64,000 bases of DNA from Pyronema omphalodes (lineage: Eukaryota; Ascomycota; Pezizomycetes; Pezizales; Pyronemataceae). The stretch spans positions 372,001 through 436,000 of the forward strand of contig JAJJXM010000053.1 of NCBI GenBank assembly GCA_024516155.1, given 5' to 3'. A model generated the notes under the pieces. That model made no database searches. It saw nothing but the letters and a program-made list of their open reading frames with translations, and had not been told where the DNA came from. Shown piece by piece: positions 57,721-64,000 of this stretch (position 1 is its first letter; every line of letters begins with the position of its first letter). A program made the position numbers and the translations under genes.

Positions 57721-58546
57721 AGATAGAGGCGAGTTAAGAATGACAGGTTGAGAGTAAAGAGTTGGTTGGGAGTAACGAGTGGGAAAATAGCAAATAGGAT
57801 AGTATGGAGGTGGATCAGGATTCTTCTGCGTGAATGGGGATAATGATTTTGTTGGGGTTAACATTATGGCGGAATCATGTTTGTTTCCTTATTTTTATAA
57901 GTGGTACTTCAGAACTGGAATTGGTATGAAAGCTTCAACTGTATGACTGTATCGTATGGTTAATAATGATAACGGCCGACTTATACATGCAATTCGGTCA
58001 CAATGTTCATACCGCAAGCACATTGATTATTGTCTTAAGCCTGAGATGACTTCTTAACCCGCCCATTTGTGCTGTGCCATATTGTGTTTTAATACCATTG
58101 AAATCCCACAGTAACCGTCATGCTCATGTCAATGATCATGAAATATGCAATCGTGTTGATACATTGCAGAGGTCCAGTCGCCCAACTTCAGCGACCGTCT
58201 CCCAGATCTCCTCACCCACCTCCCTGCATATATCTCTCCTTATTATTACCTACTCACTTGACTCTTCTTACCCACATCTCCTCTCTCACCGCACCTCCTC
58301 TCTCATTCCTCCTCCCTATATATGTTCACCTAGTCACTTCACGATGAAACTTCCATGTACAGACGCTATCTAGCTATTCCAACCCCTAAACCTATATTCT
58401 TCAGAATTGAAAGTTGGAACTCTAAAAGAAAGCTACCGTGACATGTGATAATTATCCAATTGTCATTCGCATTGCTCTCATAGTCTATCCCTTCCTGGCA
58501 ATGATAGCATGTTGTATGAGAGTTTTCATTTCTATATTCAGCGGCA
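57721..58546. other. Spacer with no recognised feature
   Basis: About 830 bp between the purine repeat and the long-TIR element. No gene, RNA or repeat seen. Confidence 0.5.
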
Positions 58547-58555
58547 TATTAATAT

Positions 58556-59115
58556 CGGAAATTATGCAGGATGCCCCCGAAAAAAGACGAAATTTGCAAT
58601 ATACCCCCGTCTATGCAGGATGCCCCTCGCTTAGGTAGTGAACACCCGCCTTCAGCGCCGGGCGCCAGATTTTTCACGAATGTTTTTTTTTTCCTTACTT
58701 GCAGATAAACATTTTGAATCCACTTCTGCGCCTCTGACTTTGCAAAGTGAATGTAAAACCGCATGTCTACGGCCTACTTGTGAATAGCCAGTTTAAACTC
58801 GGAAAACGTGGGAAAATCATCTCCAAGGTGTAGTGCATGTCGAGAGATTGGGTCAGCGGCGTTAGGGTTGATGCTGGTTGTCAGCGAATTGGTGCGCTCC
58901 ATTGTTGTCGTTGTTGATGATAATATCGAGAAGTGGAATCAAAATCTTCACCAAGCGAGGAAAAAAAAAACACAGGTGAAAAATCTGTGGCCAAGCGCTG
59001 TAGGCGCTGTATTCAACATGGGCGGGTGTGCTCTACCTAAGCGAGGGGCATCCTGCATAGACGGGGGCATATTGCAAATTTCGTCTTTTTTCGGGGGCAT
59101 CCTGCATAATTTCCG
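58556..59115. mobile_element. 560-bp long-TIR non-autonomous element (Mutator-like)
   Basis: The ends are long inverted repeats of about 90 bp: CGGAAATTATGCAGGATGCC at the left and its complement at the right, with inner blocks ACGAAATTTGCAATAT and GAGGGGCATCCTGCAT also mirrored. The element is flanked by identical 9-bp direct repeats TATTAATAT (58547-58555 and 59116-59124). Long TIRs with a 9-bp duplication are the hallmark of MULE elements. The interior is not coding. CTGCAGGATGCCCC occurs twice in each TIR, so the TIR itself has an internal subrepeat. Confidence 0.85.
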
Positions 59116-59180
59116 TATTAATATATGATTGGCCGAGTCCACATTTAGGAGGTGTTCTGCAAGCGTGAGAATCTGTGAGT

Positions 59181-59282
59181 TAACCAGCGGTGTGGCTGTG
59201 TTGTTGCGTTGCAACGGATGAAAAGTGAAAAATTAAAAGTGCAAAAGTTTTTTGTCCCTCCATGTACAGATGCGTTGCCGTA
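59181..59282 (-). mobile_element. MITE family A, internally deleted copy
   Basis: Same deletion junction as 57136-57254 (GTGTGGCTGTG..TTGCGTTGCAAC) and the same end GCGTTGCCGTA, so the two share an ancestor rather than having been deleted independently. Confidence 0.75.
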
Positions 59283-59396
59283 GCATACCAGGTAGATGAA
59301 AAATTTGATGGGAGTTAGTTTGAATTGTGTTTTTTTATCGGTCGAAGGAATATATATTAGTTTTCTGGGTTATTCAAGAGTGGGAAAATATTGATA

Positions 59397-59417
59397 ATAA
59401 TAATAATAATAATAATA
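59397..59417 (+). repeat. (AAT)n microsatellite
   Basis: Seven tandem AAT units. Confidence 0.9.
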
Positions 59418-59754
59418 AAAAGGCTTTAAGGAATGATCTACCCACCCCATCCAACCCCATCCCACCCCACACCACACCACCACCCCGCGATCGATATGGA
59501 GTCCATTCCTGTCTGGATCCTGGACTGGACTAGACGGATGGTGGAAATTGATACAGTACTGCAGCGGTTATTGTTACTATTGTTCTATTGTATTAAAGAT
59601 GGTATGGAGAAAATGACTTCTTGGGTGATTTGTTTAGTCGGTACTTGGGGAGGTTACGATAGTGGTTGGAATATTGGGGAGTTTGGGATATAGGGGGGCG
59701 GGGGGGTTAGTGATTTTGGGTGATTTTGGGTGATTTTGGGTGATTTGGGTTTAT

Positions 59755-59960
59755 TCATTTATTGTTCGTGGCTTTCCAACCTCACGGTTATGACGTGCCT
59801 ACACTAAATAAATACATATTACCCAGCCTTGTCACCAGGTGGCCTGCTGCGGGTGTTGGAGGTGTGGCTCTCCTTTATGCGTATTGCTGGTGGCTGTGTG
59901 CGTCTACTGGTCCTGAGCCCTGTTTGCTCGGGGGCGTCCTCGCCGAGTAGTGCTCCCCTT
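59755..59960 (-). mobile_element. LINE 3'-end fragment (minus strand)
   Basis: Read on the minus strand it ends GTCATAACCGTGAGGTTGGAAAG, followed by an AATAAATGAATAAA tail. It shares the AACC-N4-GGTTGG hairpin motif with the LINE 3' ends at 61231-61489 and 61912-61930. The upstream 150 bp is GC-rich, and the 5' limit is arbitrary. Confidence 0.45.
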
Positions 59961-60884
59961 TCCTCCTCCCTTTCCCTCCCTTGTTTTTTATTTTTTCTCC
60001 GCCATTTTTATAGAATAAGTCCTTCAAAGAATAAGAGAAAAGAAATGAACAGAACAAGAAAAGCTAAACAAAATCGCAGTTCAGAAAAGAAAATAAAACA
60101 TCGTATGCATCTAAGAGTATGTAAAAAAGGAAAACAACGAAGACATTAGTACCGCTATTCTGACTCCCCTTGCCCTGTTCAAGGGTCTTGTTTCCTCCTT
60201 CTTATCCTCCGGTTATGGGTTTCGTTCGTTGGTAGTAGTTATTTACATTGGGTTGTTAATTATTTTTTGGGGGGGTTCTTTTTACATAAGATTCTTTTTT
60301 TTTTTTTTTTTTTTTTTGATTTTGAATTTGTGAAAAAAAAAAGTGTGTCAACAGCGCGATGGACATTGATGAAGAAGATTTCATGACCAACAGCGATAGC
60401 GATCGCGAATCCAGTGCATCCTGCTCCGACGAAGACAATGCGGTTCAACTTGTTGTGCACGAATAATTGGCATCAGCTGAGGAGGGGCACTATCACGCTC
60501 AACAGTAAACAAACTTCAGCTAGTAAGTAAAAATGTGTTGTAGGAAATTACGTGTTGTACTATTTTGGGATAGAATGTGGCTTCACGGAAGCAACTATTG
60601 GCGTGTGGTAAAAGATTTTGTGGGAGAACAAAACAGCAAATGTGGTAAAAAAAAAGGTGGAGATCGGAACTTGCCGGGGGAACGAAACTTCGGTTCCAGT
60701 TAGAACAATTTTTCAAGTCAAACCAAAACCTGCCTTAGACTTTTTACTCCTCGGCCTCGTGCTCGTCTGCTAGGTCAGCCAACGTTCCCATGCCGCCTAG
60801 AGGTCCGTCCGTGTCTGTGTTCTCTCTAGTTAGCCTGCTGAGCCGCGAATGTGCCCATTCTGCGGTTCCAATTTTGGTTTCTTC
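59961..60884. other. Spacer with no recognised feature
   Basis: T-rich runs (60295-60317), no gene seen. Confidence 0.5.
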
Positions 60885-60898
60885 GATTAGTGTGGTTA

Positions 60899-60950
60899 TT
60901 TATTTATTGAATCATACGCTGACCGAGGCCTAAAAGGCCCATGCAGGAAA
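60899..60950 (-). mobile_element. 52-bp retro-insert with 14-bp target duplication
   Basis: Flanked by identical GATTAGTGTGGTTA at 60885-60898 and 60951-60964. On the minus strand it reads TTTCCTGCATGGGCC..., contains a GGCC-TTTTA-GGCC hairpin, and ends in an AATAAATAAA tail. This is a severely 5'-truncated LINE or SINE 3' end. A diverged relative is at 12104-12157. Confidence 0.85.
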
Positions 60951-61104
60951 GATTAGTGTGGTTAAGTCGGCTGTTCTAGGGTTGGGGTGTGTAGAATGGT
61001 TGTGAGGGCCAGTCGTTGGTGACTTTGAGTGATTTTGGGTGATTTGGGTAGGGATGCACACGAGCGGCTCGAGACTTTTTCACGACTTGTACATGTTACA
61101 CTTT

Positions 61105-61154
61105 ACTCGTGCCTGAAGATCGTGGCGCTAGCGCCACGATCTTCAGGCACGAGT
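61105..61154. repeat. 50-bp perfect palindrome
   Basis: ACTCGTGCCTGAAGATCGTG... folds on its exact reverse complement around GCGCTAGCGC, with 25 bp per arm and no mismatch or loop. A diverged relative is at 7834-7881. It could be two fused terminal inverted repeats of a Tc1/mariner-type element, a cruciform-forming MITE, or a protein-binding palindrome. Confidence 0.9.
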
Positions 61155-61230
61155 GCAGGGCAAAAATATGCCCAGTCAATTTAAATGTAGATTTTTTTCC
61201 AACTTTACCAATAAGTCTTGCAGGTAAACT

Positions 61231-61489
61231 CCCACAGGTATATCTTGGTAACCGGGGTTTGCCCTCAAGGGAGGTTTACCCGGCGGCTCAGGTTGAGTAG
61301 TCACTCTGTGTAGTGAAAGGGCACTTGACATATGTCAAGAGTAGCCCCGCTTATCCTGATCTATGCCTTCTTAGGTATAGACAAGAAGCAAAGGAAATAT
61401 TTGGGAGAAAAAATAAATGTAATAGTAATGTTACGATTGTCATAACCTATCGGTTGGGAACATAAATGAGAATATTATTATTATTATTA
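61231..61489 (+). mobile_element. 5'-truncated LINE with 13-bp target duplication
   Basis: TTGCAGGTAAACT is found at 61218-61230 and again at 61490-61502. The 259 bp between ends with CATAACCTATCGGTTGGGAAC, a short AT linker and an (ATT)n tail, as for the 3' end of a target-primed retrotransposon. The body is non-coding 3' UTR. Confidence 0.8.
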
Positions 61490-61714
61490 TTGCAGGTAAA
61501 CTAGTTACGAGTTTAAGAATCTGCACCTGTAACTAGATCTCACCAACACCGCCTACCATCGTCATCTAACCAACGAAAACAAATCCAACCAAATCTAGCA
61601 ATGAAATCTTCACAAGGATGATGCCATGAGGCGAAAGCAAGATAATCCCATGGAATGCAAGTATTCATTTAGCTGAGCGACACGATACACAAGTCTGATC
61701 TAATACGGTAAAGC

Positions 61715-62641
<927 letters not shown>

Positions 62642-62862
62642 GGTCGGCTAATCTACCAATGGCAATGATATATCTCGTAGTTTACAACATCGGTACTTCC
62701 CGTGATGCAAGGGACCGAACCACAACACCGCCTACAATACATTCTCCGACCGCCGATAATACATTTACCCCCCTGTATTCAGGAAATGCATACCAGTATG
62801 TACACATTCATGCGAGGTAGGGGTTTGGCTCTTCAGCAGCTGATACAAAGCAAAGTCCGATA
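62642..62862. other. Short spacer
   Basis: No feature recognised between the LINE fragment and the pogo-like element. Confidence 0.5.
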
Positions 62863-63228
62863 CAGTCGACTCGGGTTATAAGGATACTATCTATAAGAAT
62901 ACCCACTGTAGAAGGGTACCTGCCGCGGTCCCGACGGTTTTTGTATGGGAATTAAGGGTATCACAGTGTACTAGAATATCCTTATGAAAATGCCGAAAAT
63001 TTGTATGGTACCCTTATACAGTGGGGCAGCTGGTGATGTGGCTATAGTGCAATTTGTGTGGCTATGGTGCAATTTGTGTGGCGCTAGGACTCCACTTACC
63101 TCCGCACTACCCCAGATCTGTGCATCTCGATCAATCACTCGTGCCAAGCCCCTCGGTCTTTAAGAATATACATCATATAAGGGTACACCCCTTCGGTCCC
63201 GGCGTACCCTTATAGACCGAGTCGACTG
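62863..63228. mobile_element. 366-bp pogo/Fot1-like non-autonomous element
   Basis: Terminal inverted repeats CAGTCGACTCGG..TATAAGG at both ends (right end CCTTATAGACCGAGTCGACTG), flanked by TA on each side (62861-62862, 63229-63230). The second and third blocks (GGGTACC, GGTCCCG) also mirror. TA target and CAGTCGA.. tips are typical of pogo/Fot1 elements. No transposase. GTGTGGCTATxGTGCAATTT is repeated internally (63030-63070). Confidence 0.8.
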
Positions 63229-63382
63229 TAGCTCGTTGCCATTCATTTTTAACCAATGGCAAAACTTCCCAAGGATGATGTAGGGAGGCTAAACCAGCAC
63301 CAGAGTGGGTATTCTGATTCCATGCGATGAACATGTCTGTGCCGGCGGAACATGATATTGATATTCATAAGCTGCATATTAC

Positions 63383-63893
63383 TTGATGGTGTTACAAGGA
63401 ATATGCACTGTGAGCAATTTTACCATGAACGATGAAATGGGCATCACTTGTTCATGTCAACCGGCTCGCCACAGAACGATCTACCAAACTCACGACAGAA
63501 CTGGAAAAAAGCCGGTCCTACCGACCAAAACAATCCTGGGGAATAAGACAGGCTCTTCAGAAGATCTCAAAAAGGAAAGCAGCTGTTTTCCTCCAATTAG
63601 CGTCCGGCCACGCTCTGATTGGGACACATCTTGTACGAGTCAAGAAGAAAGACTCGGATAGTTGCTGGTTTTGCAATTCGGGAAAAAGACAAACCCGGGG
63701 ACACCTGTTTGGCAAATGTAAGGCATTGAAGAGAGATCTCTTGGTGCTGAAGAAGAAGGTTGAGAAGGTGAAAGGGACGAAAATGGGCCGAGGGACAAGG
63801 ATGAATGTGGTGGCGTTGTTCCAAGATGAACGGTTGACAGAACATGTATTAGATTTTCTTCAACGGATATGTGTGGGAAAGAGATTGGAGTAG
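63383..63893 (+). pseudogene. LINE (Tad-like) reverse transcriptase C-terminus, 5'-truncated
   Basis: The frame starting near 63432 reads WGIRQALQKISKRKAAVFLQ, then LASGHALIGTHLVRVKKKDS, then CWFCNSGKRQTRGHLFGKC, a Cys-Cys-His-Cys knuckle that closes ORF2 proteins of fungal Tad1-group LINEs. Only the last about 150 residues are present. The reverse transcriptase and RNase H cores are missing, and the fragment begins in unrelated sequence. The frame itself is intact to its stop at 63893. Confidence 0.8.
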
Positions 63894-64000
63894 GATACCA
63901 TAAAGGTACCACTCAGAATTTACATTCAAACGAAGGTGTTTGTTCGCGGTGATCTATGTCACTCTTTTTTTCTTTTTCTCGGTGTTGATTTTGTTGTCTC

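Noticed and set aside
62863..63228. A possible gene in the pogo-like element
   Set aside because: No frame of useful length; the sequence is bounded by TIRs and TA sites and is non-coding.

Overview
This window is nuclear DNA of a filamentous ascomycete (Pezizomycotina). The genes are short and compact, with many 45-210 nt GT-AG introns carrying CTAAC/CTAAT-type branch sites just upstream of the acceptor. The recognisable proteins are ordinary fungal housekeeping families, and the spacers hold simple repeats, non-autonomous DNA transposons and truncated LINE ends. I cannot place it below that rank from sequence alone.

Layout. 0.2-2.3 kb: an FHA-domain, tail-anchored protein of the SLMAP/Far10 type. 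2.3-10.6 kb: a repeat-rich tract with 6-9 nt minisatellites, a ~500-bp segment present twice, a MITE family and a palindromic element. 10.6-11.0 kb: a small two-exon gene. 13.7-15.6 kb: a divergent pair, thioredoxin with a membrane/Gly-rich tail (-) and exosome cofactor LRP1/RRP47 (+). 17.35-17.94 kb: a BED-like zinc-finger protein with a SUMO-interacting motif. 18-31.5 kb: a gene-poor stretch. 31.5-33.4 kb: an otubain-type deubiquitinase in five exons. 34.5-35.5 kb: a SUR7/PalI-type four-helix membrane protein. 36.8-38.4 kb: a second divergent pair, PDCD5 (-) with an 11-nt micro-exon and the CHCH protein MIX17 (+). 39.8-41.5 kb: a relic of a LaeA-like methyltransferase beside an intact SET-domain methyltransferase (-). 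42.4-42.6 kb: a small hypothetical gene. 44.7-47.9 kb: a 1067-aa protein built from tandem repeats with a recurrent SPELQD-like motif. 51.5-53.2 kb: a PA-TM-RING E3 ubiquitin ligase. 54.3-55.1 kb: an ~850-bp (GATTTT)n array. 56-64 kb: a transposon graveyard (MITEs, a long-TIR element with 9-bp target duplication, a pogo-like element, and several LINE fragments including ORF1-like and ORF2 C-terminal coding pieces).

The genes do not form one pathway. Two ubiquitin-system genes (otubain and PA-TM-RING) and several chromatin, RNA and protein-methylation factors sit among them, but co-linearity here looks incidental apart from the two divergent promoter pairs. Exon structures below were worked out by hand from splice signals, reading frame and family conservation, and are inferences until checked with RNA. 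The most unusual items are the thioredoxin fused to a selenoprotein-K-like tail with Cys, the PDCD5 micro-exon, the repeat protein at 44.7 kb, the near-identical ~50-bp palindromes 53 kb apart, and the LINE 3' ends that each carry a short hairpin.
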